DNA from: H2-BAC3 sp045863035
GTDB taxonomy: Bacteria > Bacteroidota > Ignavibacteria > Ignavibacteriales > Ignavibacteriaceae
Reading direction: 5' to 3'
Length of the DNA: 15,745 nt
NCBI GenBank assembly: GCA_045863035.1
Contig: BTUV01000071.1
Span: 1 to 15,745, forward strand
A program made the translations under genes and the position numbers. Under the pieces are notes generated by a model that searched no databases, had not been told where the DNA came from, and saw nothing but the letters and a program-made list of their open reading frames with translations. Of this stretch, positions 9,201-15,300 are shown one piece after another (the first letter of the stretch is position 1; every line of letters begins with the position of its first letter).

Positions 9201-10166
9201 GCCAAATGCCGAAGAAAAATAGGCCGGATTGGTAAGCTCAGCAGGTAAAATTATGGTAACAATATCCAGGGAATAAACTATCCACCTGAACAAGACGAGA
9301 AAAAACAGTAATAACAGCAGCCGGATGCTTACATACGGGATTCTCTGGTAGTCCTTTCTGATACCAAGCAATATACTAATGAGAATGCTTATAAGCAGCA
9401 ATGACTGAACAAAACTTATCCTGTCCACAAAGGAATCCTGAGACTCCGGAGCAGATGGAAGTTTATAGTGTATATATCCTGTTGTGCTGCCGGTCGAGTT
9501 TATCAGGGGAACGCTAAGTGTATCTGAACCTTCCGGAAGGGTATCGGATTCTGAGAAGACCAGTTGAAAGCCATACTTATCTGAGTTCTGAAGACGAGTA
9601 AATAAGAGGTTCTCGTAATCAGGGTAAAGTTCACTCTCTGAATGCACGGGTATTCCCATATAGAGCGAAAAAACCTGCGGTCCAACGCGCAAAGTATCGA
9701 ATCTGTTATAGGATGTAAAAATTGCACCGCTTATAAAAAAAGCATTCCCCGGTTTAATTGACCCCTGTTCTGCTGATGAAACAGAGAGAGGATAACTGTT
9801 ATTATATGCAAGGAGACTGCCTCCTCTGTCATAAATTTCAATTATATAATTACTGAGCGTATCGTTCTCAAGGAGCAGAAAAAGGGAATCATACTCAACT
9901 CTGTCTCTGAGCAGCAGCCGCGAAACATCGTTTTTGAGCATGAAGAAATCGGTTTTGAGTTTTTCATCGGTTGATGAAAAAATCTCCGCGGTTCTTAATG
10001 AAAGTTCTTTAGTAAGACTGTCGCGCTCTTCAGGAAATGATTCGATTTGTTCGCGGATAAGGTAGGGAGTGAGAATACCGAGCAGAATGATCCCCAGTGT
10101 GAGGATAATTGTTACAAGAAAATACTTTCTTGTGCCGCTGAACCGGGAGAGGAGTCTTTCAATCAC
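6291..10166 (-). CDS. Very large NtrY-like membrane sensor histidine kinase
   Basis: A 1291-residue sensor kinase that should autophosphorylate on His1077 and pass the phosphate to a response regulator. About twelve membrane segments can be read: near 15-37, 250-268, 281-303, 328-350, 365-384, 418-439, 452-472, 476-497, 506-525, 776-803, 815-837 and 982-1003. They leave three long likely extracytoplasmic regions (about 38-250, 526-775 and 838-981). The cytoplasmic part has a HAMP domain (about 1004-1057), the H box AHEIKNPLTPMKL typical of NtrY kinases, N box NLIRNAIQAK, G1 DNGTGIP, F-box FREGFTTK and G2 GGMGLGL. The first two regions and the central membrane block are not recognised. The start is GTG, and its G is the last base of the preceding TAG stop, giving TAGTG. 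No clear ribosome binding site is seen, so translation is probably coupled. No response regulator lies nearby. Confidence 0.87.
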   Translation of the reverse strand: MIERLLSRFSGTRKYFLVTIILTLGIILLGILTPYLIREQIESFPEERDSLTKELSLRTAEIFSSTDEKLKTDFFMLKNDVSRLLLRDRVEYDSLFLLLENDTLSNYIIEIYDRGGSLLAYNNSYPLSVSSAEQGSIKPGNAFFISGAIFTSYNRFDTLRVGPQVFSLYMGIPVHSESELYPDYENLLFTRLQNSDKYGFQLVFSESDTLPEGSDTLSVPLINSTGSTTGYIHYKLPSAPESQDSFVDRISFVQSLLLISILISILLGIRKDYQRIPYVSIRLLLLLFFLVLFRWIVYSLDIVTIILPAELTNPAYFSSAFGGGIVKSPAEFLVTALFFFILAAFSCAYSVQSEKLNIEPSGYSKAIYIFSVLFYGALVSLFLRGYAASMRSVIFDSSLSYFKDPSLIPSVPALSMNLGVFLSGGGVFLLLLSGAVLLIKNFRLTGFPSGRLSYAVIFGPSLLFIVFLLYFTANPLVTLPLAGVFTALMGVLIAYYIHNEKPAGGFQIPALLLASVISVSFMNYFNSELTKEELKTAAFEYNRKNPGLYQFLMTDALETIPELLRTKGAEKRGILHPETEAYSLWTKFTFSRELRSSGIYFLDRNKKVTGGFGYNLEGVDIVPPLLSYLKISSPAVFSFTPFTGDKNHIQLVGIIPFTTSDQSAYYIAICFLYHTEKIHEKSDFPLLNSADTRWRSTLENENLTMLNFQNKELIYTEGEFYPDKKLMTLLLDSTFSESGEKWITYKPGTEEYLFYAALNEITGSSTITATGIRIRTFAWNLFNFFKLFIIHSLLSLIWYGVSFIISLKRNALPQYTFRMQLLIAFLFIAIIPMVVLAVYNRVNITQKSEEGLRNLLHEKSSVVTNYLSREAGKNSNVKTAEVFRNTFHNLGIHFSIYQNNLLHYTTIKQLEAAELLPPRSEPGTLHILYREGMRDDFRTVSYGGVTSVSQFRKITFRNQEYILEVNSLLNKVRPIILPVEIDIILFGVYSLAILLVIIISSFMANKISLPIKKLTKATHSVAGGDYSYDIPGNVKGELKELMKGFENMTGELQRNQKDLSSLEREAAWKEMARQVAHEIKNPLTPMKLTMQHLIHAYKSGAKNFDVIFDKVSGTIINQIEVLNQIASEFSRFARMPGINAALMRPAEVIDDTAALYNDESISIRVEHQEPRLMIVMDKSQFRRMLVNLIRNAIQAKATEITISTGKDYNSFRMHITDNGTGIPEDIREVIFREGFTTKTGGMGLGLSMTKRLIENAGGSITLQATDETGTHFTILLPVNTVHSEKGEKQNG

Positions 10167-10660
10167 TATTTAATGGTTAGTTGGGAGATATACCAGTTAT
10201 TACCTGCTTTGTTCAGTGATATATATACCTGAGCAGAAGATTTCCGGTTTTTAGTTTCAAACTGAAGCACTCCGGTTGCGTAAGGGCTGCCTCCGGGCTC
10301 AAGGATACTAAACCGGAAACTTGAGGGATTGAGTGACTTGAGGAAATCCTGCAATATATAAAATGCCTGATTCGGACTGTAATAACCCGAAGCGGTTGAT
10401 GCAAGACTGAGATACGTCTGCCCGGTTATGTATTTCGAGAACGCTGAAACGTTCCCTGTGGCAAGTCCGCGGCTGATTGATGTAAAAATATTACGGACGT
10501 CATCACTCTCGTTTGACCGTTGCCCTGCGGTAACCGTGGTAAACATCAGAATTGATGCAAGCAGCATCAGTTTAAGTGACAGATGTTTAAACAGAGAAAC
10601 CGGAGAGGGTCTCTCTCCGGTATTCACAACATTCATTTTATTATCGTTTGTAAAATTCAT
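10166..10660 (-). CDS. DUF4783-like small secreted protein
   Basis: A 164-residue protein with a signal sequence, the hydrophobic core being LMLLASILMFTTVTAG at about 31-46, followed by a ~115-residue mature domain. Features such as SDDVRNIFTSISRGLATGN, FLKSLNPSSFRF and a final NNWYISQLTIK strand resemble the DUF4783 family of FCB bacteria, which is expected to have an NTF2-like fold. The molecular role is unknown. The assignment rests on pattern memory. The start is uncertain: ATGs at 10660 and 10636 both lack a clear ribosome binding site, and the ATG at 10567 would remove the positively charged part of the signal. A perfect hairpin at 10599-10621 lies inside the N-terminal coding region. 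Its TAG stop overlaps the kinase GTG by one base, so it probably belongs to the same operon. Confidence 0.7.
   Translation of the reverse strand: MNFTNDNKMNVVNTGERPSPVSLFKHLSLKLMLLASILMFTTVTAGQRSNESDDVRNIFTSISRGLATGNVSAFSKYITGQTYLSLASTASGYYSPNQAFYILQDFLKSLNPSSFRFSILEPGGSPYATGVLQFETKNRKSSAQVYISLNKAGNNWYISQLTIK
10599..10621 (-). other. Perfect 9-bp hairpin at the 5' end of the DUF4783-like gene
   Basis: ACCGGAGAG (10599-10607) and CTCTCCGGT (10613-10621) are perfect inverted repeats around a 5-base spacer. On the minus-strand RNA the stem is followed by a pyrimidine-rich but interrupted tract (UUCUCUGUUU). It lies about 50 bp downstream of the lipoprotein stop and inside the N-terminal codons of the next gene if that gene starts at 10660 or 10636. 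It could be a weak terminator or attenuator, an RNA-stability element, or chance. Confidence 0.5.
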
Positions 10661-10670
10661 TACGGGTTAT

Positions 10671-11471
10671 TTACCGTGTAAAACTTCTTGTTAAGATATT
10701 TCTTTCCTGCGAAACCGGTTTCAGCATTCTGCTTCCTTCAACTTCCTGATAAGCCCAGTCAAAGACAACTCTTTCGCCGGTGATACGGTTGATTCTGATC
10801 TTCGCGAAATGGTTGTTCCAGGTCCAGATGATGTATGTGTGTCCGACTCTTGCAACTGCATCTTTGGTGTTTGACCATCCGCTTTCAGGCGCACGGGTTA
10901 TTTCATACAGGTCAATGGTTGGACCCATATCCTTAATGTCGGTGTCGTCCCATACATTCAGATAGAACTGACCATTATAGTTTTCAAAGAAGAAATCGGA
11001 AAGATTGTCATCATAGGCAACAATTCTTTCAGTTGTCAGGTTGTAACCGGAGTTATTCGGGAATCTGCGATAGTCAAAAATCGCCTGATCATAACCCTCA
11101 GGTCTTGGTATTACGTAACTGTAATCAGAACTGAGCGAGCTTTCGTTGCCCGAATAATCAAATGCTGCAACAGCGTAAAAATACGTATTTCCGTTGATTA
11201 CTCCGTCATCAAGGAAATAATTCCTGCGGGTCGAGCCAATCAGCTCATATCTTCCGTTATAGGATGAACTTACGTAAACATTATAACCGGAAACATCTGA
11301 GGAGCGGCTTTCGTCCCAAAAGAGCTCAATAAGACCATCACCGTTCATAATGAGTAAATTAGTCGGAGCAGCAGGGGGAGTGTAATCTGCCTCGTATCCA
11401 TACTCATCACAGCCGGTGAAAAGTAAACTTCCTGCTAAAAGAAGTAGCGAAAAAACTATGTTCCGTGTCAT
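10671..11471 (-). CDS. Lipoprotein with one fibronectin type III domain
   Basis: A 266-residue predicted lipoprotein with a signal sequence ending in LLFTGC (Cys21). A FnIII domain follows at about 32-125: PAAPTNLL, IELFWDESRSSDVSGYNVYVS and NTYFYAVAAFDYSGNES fit the usual B, C and F strands. The C-terminal ~140 residues are rich in aromatic residues and Asn/Asp, include WNNHFAKIRINRITGERVVFDWAYQ, and match no family I recognise. It probably sits on the outer membrane or cell surface and has a binding or structural role. The ATG at 11471 is chosen because AAAGGA lies seven bases upstream; an in-frame ATG 42 bases earlier would add a non-signal-like extension. It is the first gene of the minus-strand cluster, with ten bases before the next start. 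Confidence 0.82.
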   Translation of the reverse strand: MTRNIVFSLLLLAGSLLFTGCDEYGYEADYTPPAAPTNLLIMNGDGLIELFWDESRSSDVSGYNVYVSSSYNGRYELIGSTRRNYFLDDGVINGNTYFYAVAAFDYSGNESSLSSDYSYVIPRPEGYDQAIFDYRRFPNNSGYNLTTERIVAYDDNLSDFFFENYNGQFYLNVWDDTDIKDMGPTIDLYEITRAPESGWSNTKDAVARVGHTYIIWTWNNHFAKIRINRITGERVVFDWAYQEVEGSRMLKPVSQERNILTRSFTR

Positions 11472-11522
11472 TGTTGTATCCTTTCCTGATGTACTTTGGT
11501 TCATAGGATACAATTAGGATGC

Positions 11523-11548
11523 CAGAGAAAAACCCCTGTTTTGCTCTG
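11523..11548 (-). other. Imperfect hairpin in the lipoprotein leader region
   Basis: CAGAG(A)AAAA and TTTTG-CTCTG form a 10-bp dyad with one mismatch around a short loop. It lies about 50 bp upstream of the lipoprotein ATG. It has no U tail in either orientation that would mark it as a good terminator. It may lie in the 5' untranslated region of the cluster or be the foot of the pyr operon transcript. No promoter could be called with confidence in 11472-11623. Confidence 0.35.
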
Positions 11549-11580
11549 CTTTAAGCTATTATTTTAGCGCTTGTCTAATA

Positions 11581-11606
11581 AAATAGTCACATTTTGTGTA
11601 CTATTT
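11581..11606 (-). terminator. Possible weak terminator after pyrC
   Basis: An AT-rich dyad, AAATAGT with ACTATTT plus inner CAC with GTG (one bulged A, loop of five), begins about 18 bp after the pyrC TAG stop. It is followed on the minus strand by TTATTAG. The stem is AT-rich and the U tract is short, so termination would be weak. It is the best candidate for the end of the pyr operon. Confidence 0.4.
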
Positions 11607-11623
11607 AATACCCACTTATGGTT

Positions 11624-12901
11624 CTACTGCAAATTGCCGCGGTATATCTGGTTTTTATTGATCACACCGAGAGCTTTGCCTTTTAAGGTAAAACCGTCAA
11701 AGGGGGAGTTTCTGCTCTTTGATTTGAATTTCTTAACATCAACTGTCCACTGATGATCAGGGTTAAAAATGGTCAGATTTGCTTCCTCGCCTGTTTTTAT
11801 AGCCGGGACTTTCAGATTCAGAATCCGCCGGGGGTTTATTGCCAGTTTTGTAACCATATCGGAAAGTGTCAGATGTCCTTTGTGAACCAGTTCCGTGCAG
11901 GTAAGACCGATTGCAGTTTCGAGCCCGAGTATTCCGTTTGGAGCATATTCAAATTCCATCTCCTTTTCTTCCGGGGAGTGAGGCGCATGGTCAGTGGCGA
12001 TTACGTCAATGGTGCCATCTTTAAGCCCGGCAATCATTGCTTCAACATCGGCTTTTGTTCTGAGAGGCGGATTCATTTTTGCGTTCGTGTCATATTCGGT
12101 AACTGCTTCATCGGTCATGGTAAAATGATGCGGTGCTACTTCTGCTGTTACGTTTATTCCTTTCGCCTTACCTTCTCTGACGAGCTGAACTGCCTTAGCG
12201 GTGCTGATGTGAGCAATATGAACTCTGGCACCGGTCAGCTCAGCCATCATAATATCACGAACCACGGTTAGTTCTTCCGCAATGGCCGGGATGCCGGGAA
12301 GACCAAGTCTGGTTGAGGTAATGCCTTCGTGCATTGCACCTCCTGCCAATGTTTCATCTTCACAGTGTTCGATAACAGGTTTGTCATACATCTTTGCGTA
12401 TTCCATAACCCTGCGTAATATCTTAGCTGTTTTAATAGCAACACCATCATCAGAAAATGCAACCGCACCGGCTTCAACAAGTTCTCCGATAGGAGCAATA
12501 AGTTCACCTTTTCGTTCAGTTGTAGCAGCCCCGATAGCATAAACATCCACGATGTGTCCTTCAGCGCGTTTGCGTATATACTCAACCACCTCAGCCGAAT
12601 CGATAGCCGGTTCGGTGTTAGGCATACAGGCAACCGCGGTGAAACCTCCTGCTGCCGCGGCATCAGAGCCGGTGGTGATAGTTTCTTCATCTTCGCGCCC
12701 GGGCTCGCGCAGATGAATGTGCATATCCATCAGACCGGGTGTAACCAGAGCCCCCTGAACATCCCATACCTCAATGTCTTTTTCGGTATCAGGGAGCTGC
12801 CCTATTTCAGTGATAATTCCGTTTTTAATTAACAGTCCATCAGTTTTGTCAATGCCGGTAACCGGGTCAAGCAGGCGCGCGTTTTTAATATATATATTCA
12901 T
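11624..12901 (-). CDS. pyrC: Dihydroorotase
   Basis: A 425-residue cytoplasmic zinc enzyme that cyclises N-carbamoyl-L-aspartate to dihydroorotate, step 3 of UMP synthesis. All type I dihydroorotase metal and catalytic motifs are visible: His61 and His63 in DMHIHLREPG, Asp151 in FSDDG, His179 in VIEHCED, His231 in HIAHIST and Asp304 in ATDHAPH. The substrate-binding NPPLR block is at 277-281. Length and residue numbering agree with the Bacillus-type enzyme (about 425-430 residues), and no active residue is missing, so it is expected to be active and not a pseudo-dihydroorotase. The ATG lies 22 bases after the pyrB stop, with GGAAAG about six bases upstream. It is the last gene of the pyrR-pyrB-pyrC operon. 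Confidence 0.96.
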   Translation of the reverse strand: MNIYIKNARLLDPVTGIDKTDGLLIKNGIITEIGQLPDTEKDIEVWDVQGALVTPGLMDMHIHLREPGREDEETITTGSDAAAAGGFTAVACMPNTEPAIDSAEVVEYIRKRAEGHIVDVYAIGAATTERKGELIAPIGELVEAGAVAFSDDGVAIKTAKILRRVMEYAKMYDKPVIEHCEDETLAGGAMHEGITSTRLGLPGIPAIAEELTVVRDIMMAELTGARVHIAHISTAKAVQLVREGKAKGINVTAEVAPHHFTMTDEAVTEYDTNAKMNPPLRTKADVEAMIAGLKDGTIDVIATDHAPHSPEEKEMEFEYAPNGILGLETAIGLTCTELVHKGHLTLSDMVTKLAINPRRILNLKVPAIKTGEEANLTIFNPDHQWTVDVKKFKSKSRNSPFDGFTLKGKALGVINKNQIYRGNLQ

Positions 12902-12923
12902 GAAATGCTTTCCAGATAAGTTC

Positions 12924-13844
12924 TTAATTCTGAGTTCCTAATAAAAAGAGCACCGCCATTCTTACGGCAACTCCGTTTGTTACCTGTTCGAGTATCACCT
13001 GATGCTTTCCATCGGCAACCTCAGCGGAAAGTTCAACACCACGGTTAATGGGTCCCGGATGAAGTATCAGGATGTCTTTCTTATTCTTTTCAATTCTTTG
13101 TGTGTCTATTCCGTAAAACTTCTGATACTCACGGATTGAGGGGAAATATTCGCGCGCCTTGCGCTCAAGCTGTATCCGGAGCACGTTAAGCACATCATTT
13201 GCCTGAATCGCCTCATCTATATTATAAAAAACCTCCACACCGAGCTCTTTAATATACGGCGGAATCATGGTGGCCGGACCGCAGACGGATACTTTTGCCC
13301 CCATGGTAATGAGACCATATATATTAGACAGAGCAACGCGGCTGTGTGATATATCCCCCACGATGCAGACCTTAACCCCTTCAAGCCGGCCGAGCTTTTC
13401 GCGGATGGAATACATATCAAGCAGCGCCTGTGTGGGGTGTTCATGCGTGCCGTCGCCCGCATTAATGATCTTAGAGCCGGAAATACGGGTGAGATATTGC
13501 GGAACACCGGCTGAGCCATGGCGCACTACAATCATATCAACTTTCATCGCTTCGATGTTGCGGACGGTATCCTTAAAAGATTCTCCTTTGGTTACACTGC
13601 TTGTCGAAACAGAAAAGTTCAGACTGTCAGCCGATAGCCGCCTTTCCGCGAGTTCAAATGAGATACGTGTGCGGGTAGAGTTTTCATAGAAAAGATTTAC
13701 AACGGTTTTCCCCTGAAGTGTCGGTACTTTTTTAATCGGACGTTCAATAACTTCGCGGAATGTTACCGCAGTATCCAGTATCTCCTGTATATCCTGTTGT
13801 GAAACCCCCTCAAGACCAAGCAGATGTTTTATGCTAAGCGCCAT
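12924..13844 (-). CDS. pyrB: Aspartate carbamoyltransferase catalytic subunit
   Basis: A 306-residue enzyme that makes N-carbamoyl-L-aspartate from carbamoyl phosphate and aspartate, step 2 of UMP synthesis. It acts as a cytoplasmic trimer. The carbamoyl-phosphate loop STRTR (56-60), Lys86 in the SVTKGES mobile loop, HPTQ (136-139) and HPGPINRG (262-269) are all present, and length is normal. No pyrI regulatory subunit gene lies next to it, so control is probably through PyrR and not through a regulatory chain, as in Bacillus. AGGAGGAG lies about ten bases upstream of the ATG, inside the last codons of pyrR. Only three bases separate the two genes. Confidence 0.96.
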   Translation of the reverse strand: MALSIKHLLGLEGVSQQDIQEILDTAVTFREVIERPIKKVPTLQGKTVVNLFYENSTRTRISFELAERRLSADSLNFSVSTSSVTKGESFKDTVRNIEAMKVDMIVVRHGSAGVPQYLTRISGSKIINAGDGTHEHPTQALLDMYSIREKLGRLEGVKVCIVGDISHSRVALSNIYGLITMGAKVSVCGPATMIPPYIKELGVEVFYNIDEAIQANDVLNVLRIQLERKAREYFPSIREYQKFYGIDTQRIEKNKKDILILHPGPINRGVELSAEVADGKHQVILEQVTNGVAVRMAVLFLLGTQN

Positions 13845-13847
13845 CTG

Positions 13848-14405
13848 TTAATCTCCTCCTTTCAAACTGCTGCTGTCAACCAGATATACAGCATCCTCAT
13901 TATCAATTTCGTTCATCTTCAGTTTTATTTCTTCGTCAAAAGAAGTTGGGATGTTTTTACCGATATAATCAGCGCGTATAGGAAGCTCACGGTGCCCGCG
14001 GTCAACAAGGCAGCAGAGCTGTATAGTTGAAGGCCTGCCAAACTCCATTATCGCGCAGAGGGCTGAGCGTACTGTTCGTCCGGTGTAAAGAACATCATCA
14101 ATCAGAATGACATCTTTTCCGGTAATGTCGGCGGTGATGTTAGAAACTGAAACTGTCGGCTGTTTGAGGTTAGTGCGGAAATCATCCCGGTAAAGGGTTA
14201 CATCAAGAATTGCAAGGGGAACATCCTTTTTTTCAATCTCATGGATTTTTGCGGCAATCCGCTTTGCAACGAATTCACCCCGGGTTCTCATGCCCATAAG
14301 AATGATATTATCCGAGCCGTTGTTGTGCTCAAGAATCTCATGGGAGAGCCGGGTGATAATGCGCTGAATTGCAATCTCATCCAGAATGGTTGCTTTAATC
14401 TGCAT
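13848..14405 (-). CDS. pyrR: PyrR bifunctional pyrimidine regulator / uracil phosphoribosyltransferase
   Basis: A 185-residue type I phosphoribosyltransferase-fold protein. In known relatives it binds pyr mRNA in response to UMP or UTP and lowers expression, and it can also make UMP from uracil and PRPP. The PRPP-binding motif VILIDDVLYTGRT is at 99-111. The family-specific VDRGHRELPIRADYIGKNIPT tail and LYRDDF are present. The ATG at 14405 is chosen because GAGGA (14414-14418) lies eight bases upstream. An in-frame TTG at 14420 overlaps that site and would add five residues. The gene is first in the operon, so autoregulation is likely. A short leader ORF overlaps its start codon in another frame. 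I could not find a convincing Bacillus-type PyrR binding loop or terminator in the leader, so regulation could be translational. Confidence 0.95.
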   Translation of the reverse strand: MQIKATILDEIAIQRIITRLSHEILEHNNGSDNIILMGMRTRGEFVAKRIAAKIHEIEKKDVPLAILDVTLYRDDFRTNLKQPTVSVSNITADITGKDVILIDDVLYTGRTVRSALCAIMEFGRPSTIQLCCLVDRGHRELPIRADYIGKNIPTSFDEEIKLKMNEIDNEDAVYLVDSSSLKGGD

Positions 14406-14469
14406 GGGGGAAATCCTCAACTTTCTGAAGACGATGCTTCATGGAGGCACAGGGGAGGGTATTTTTCAT
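14395..14469 (-). CDS. Candidate 24-codon leader ORF overlapping the pyrR start
   Basis: A short frame starts at the ATG at 14469 and ends at a TAA at 14397-14395, eleven bases inside pyrR in a different frame. The peptide begins MKNTLPCASMKHRLQ. GAGAAGG lies five bases before its ATG, as good as the sites of the known genes around it. It spans the pyrR ribosome binding site, so its translation could couple to or modulate pyrR translation, and through it pyrB. It contains a small perfect hairpin (TGAAG with CTTCA, loop of six). No family is recognised, and at this length chance occurrence is quite possible. Confidence 0.4.
   Translation of the reverse strand: MKNTLPCASMKHRLQKVEDFPHAD
14414..14418 (-). 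promoter_or_regulatory. Ribosome binding site deciding the pyrR ATG start
   Basis: GAGGA eight bases before the ATG at 14405-14403. It is contained within the candidate leader ORF, so ribosomes translating that ORF would cover or clear this site. The in-frame TTG at 14420 overlaps it and is rejected as a start. Confidence 0.6.
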
Positions 14470-14518
14470 GGTTGCCTTCTCTACTTCTCGAATAGAATTA
14501 AAGGAAAAATTTATCTGC

Positions 14519-14526
14519 CAAATATA
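14519..14526 (-). promoter_or_regulatory. Possible pyr operon promoter (TAnnTTTG type)
   Basis: TATATTTG on the minus strand fits the Bacteroidota -7 consensus TAnnTTTG exactly. A clear -33 TTTG at the expected distance was not seen, so the call is tentative. Transcription from here would begin near 14510 and give a leader of about 105 bases before the pyrR ATG, enough to contain the leader ORF. Confidence 0.4.
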
Positions 14527-14580
14527 GGGAAAAACTAAATCCGAGAAGGGTAACCGGTAATTTGTCAAAAAATATAACTG

Positions 14581-14616
14581 TCAAGAAAGTGTCAAGATTT
14601 CTTGAAAGTGTCTTGA
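14581..14616. promoter_or_regulatory. Four-half-site operator in the pyrR/antitoxin divergent region
   Basis: Two TCAAGA half-sites (14581-14586 and 14592-14597) face two TCTTGA half-sites (14600-14605 and 14611-14616). Within each pair the 5-bp spacer is AAGTG, so same-direction sites are 11 bp apart, one helical turn. The two inner half-sites form a perfect 6-2-6 palindrome. Ribbon-helix-helix proteins bind such tandem short half-sites cooperatively, and two RHH genes begin 70 bp downstream. Autoregulation of the toxin-antitoxin module is the likely role. An effect on the divergent pyr operon is possible. Confidence 0.7.
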
Positions 14617-14639
14617 AAAATAGCAAAAATTTAATTACT

Positions 14640-14666
14640 TTTGGTCAGGTAAAAATCCATTATAAT
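14640..14666 (+). promoter_or_regulatory. Promoter of the antitoxin-toxin module
   Basis: A perfect TATAAT lies at 14661-14666, with TTTG at 14640-14643, 17 bases upstream. The first antitoxin ATG is at 14686, with AAGGA (14673-14677) eight bases before it. The operator at 14581-14616 ends about 23 bp upstream of the -35 region. Confidence 0.6.
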
Positions 14667-14685
14667 AGAGAAAAGGAAAAGAGCC

Positions 14686-14955
14686 ATGCCCGGAAAGATG
14701 AAAACCTCCGGCAAAAAGCTAAAGGTCGGTACTGTGCTTGATGAGCAGATCTATCAGCAGCTAAAAGAGCGCGCCGTAAAAGAAGGGCGCACTATAAGTG
14801 ATGTTATTCAGGAGGCGATAGTCGCTTACAATGCCAAGCCGGTGATAGACCTTGAAGCAAGGAAGCGGGCTGTGGAATCATTTTTATCCAATCCAATTAA
14901 GATATCAAGAAAAGAACTTGAAGAAATTCTGGATATGGATTATTACGACCAATAA
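14686..14955 (+). CDS. Ribbon-helix-helix antitoxin, copy 1
   Basis: An 89-residue predicted DNA-binding antitoxin. The RHH core covers about residues 10-49: strand KKLKVGTVLD, helix A EQIYQQLKERAVKEG, then TISDVIQEAIVAYN. The C-terminal ~35 residues, ending DMDYYDQ, should be the toxin-binding tail. Its core is nearly identical to copy 2 (about 50 of 53 residues from Lys10), while the tails differ strongly. Start: AAGGA eight bases before the ATG; both copies begin MPG. No toxin gene follows directly; copy 2 does. It may have lost its own partner, or both copies may act on the same operator. RHH assignment is fairly sure; exact family is not. Confidence 0.82.
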   Translation: MPGKMKTSGKKLKVGTVLDEQIYQQLKERAVKEGRTISDVIQEAIVAYNAKPVIDLEARKRAVESFLSNPIKISRKELEEILDMDYYDQ

Positions 14956-15030
14956 TGGTTCCAGCAAATTCTAAAGAGTGATGGTTTTATTTTAATGAAA
15001 AATGTAGTTTAAAATTATTGGAGTAATGTG

Positions 15031-15300
15031 ATGCCAGGTGATTTAAAAAACAAAGGAAAGAAACTTAAGGTCGGGACAGTGCTTGACGAGCAGATTTATC
15101 AGCAGCTCAAAAAACGTGCAGTAAAAGAAGGGCGCACCATAAGTGATGTTATACAAGAAGCCATTGTTGCTTATAATGCAAAGCCGGTGATTGATATAGA
15201 GGCAAGAAAGAAGGCACTAAGACGGTTTTCTTCTAATCCTTTTGATCTAACGAGGCAAGATCTCGAAGAATTAATGGCATTGGATTATTACGAACAATGA
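15031..15300 (+). CDS. Ribbon-helix-helix antitoxin, copy 2, paired with the PIN toxin
   Basis: An 89-residue paralogue of the preceding gene with the same RHH core (KKLKVGTVLDEQIYQQLK to EAIVAYN, residues 10-49) and a diverged tail ending LMALDYYEQ. It should repress its operon and neutralise the PIN toxin through the tail. The ATG at 15031 is preferred over the adjacent in-frame GTG at 15028 because GGAG (15020-15023) lies seven bases before it, and because copy 1 also begins MPG. Its TGA stop overlaps the toxin ATG as ATGA, typical of antitoxin-toxin coupling. Confidence 0.85.
   Translation: MPGDLKNKGKKLKVGTVLDEQIYQQLKKRAVKEGRTISDVIQEAIVAYNAKPVIDIEARKKALRRFSSNPFDLTRQDLEELMALDYYEQ

Larger units (their letters stand above)
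14686..15300 (+). repeat. Tandem gene duplication of the RHH antitoxin
   Basis: The two genes, 14686-14955 and 15031-15300, are equally long (89 codons). Their cores share nearly all residues, while the DNA differs at many silent third positions. This indicates an old duplication kept under selection for protein sequence and not a recent copy. The 75-bp gap has no recognisable gene or strong terminator. Confidence 0.85.

Noticed and set aside
11753..12271. Open plus-strand frame of 172 codons antisense to pyrC
   Set aside because: It lies wholly opposite conserved dihydroorotase motifs and encodes no recognisable protein.
14470..14512. Bacillus-type PyrR binding loop in the pyr leader (AGAGAAGGC near 14474-14482 and a TTTAA nearby)
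   Set aside because: Only a partial match to the binding-loop consensus. The expected hexaloop and competing terminator hairpin could not be drawn.
14571..14595. Minus-strand TTGACA with TATATT as the pyr promoter
   Set aside because: The spacer would be 13 bp, too short; the TTGACA bases are explained by the operator half-sites.
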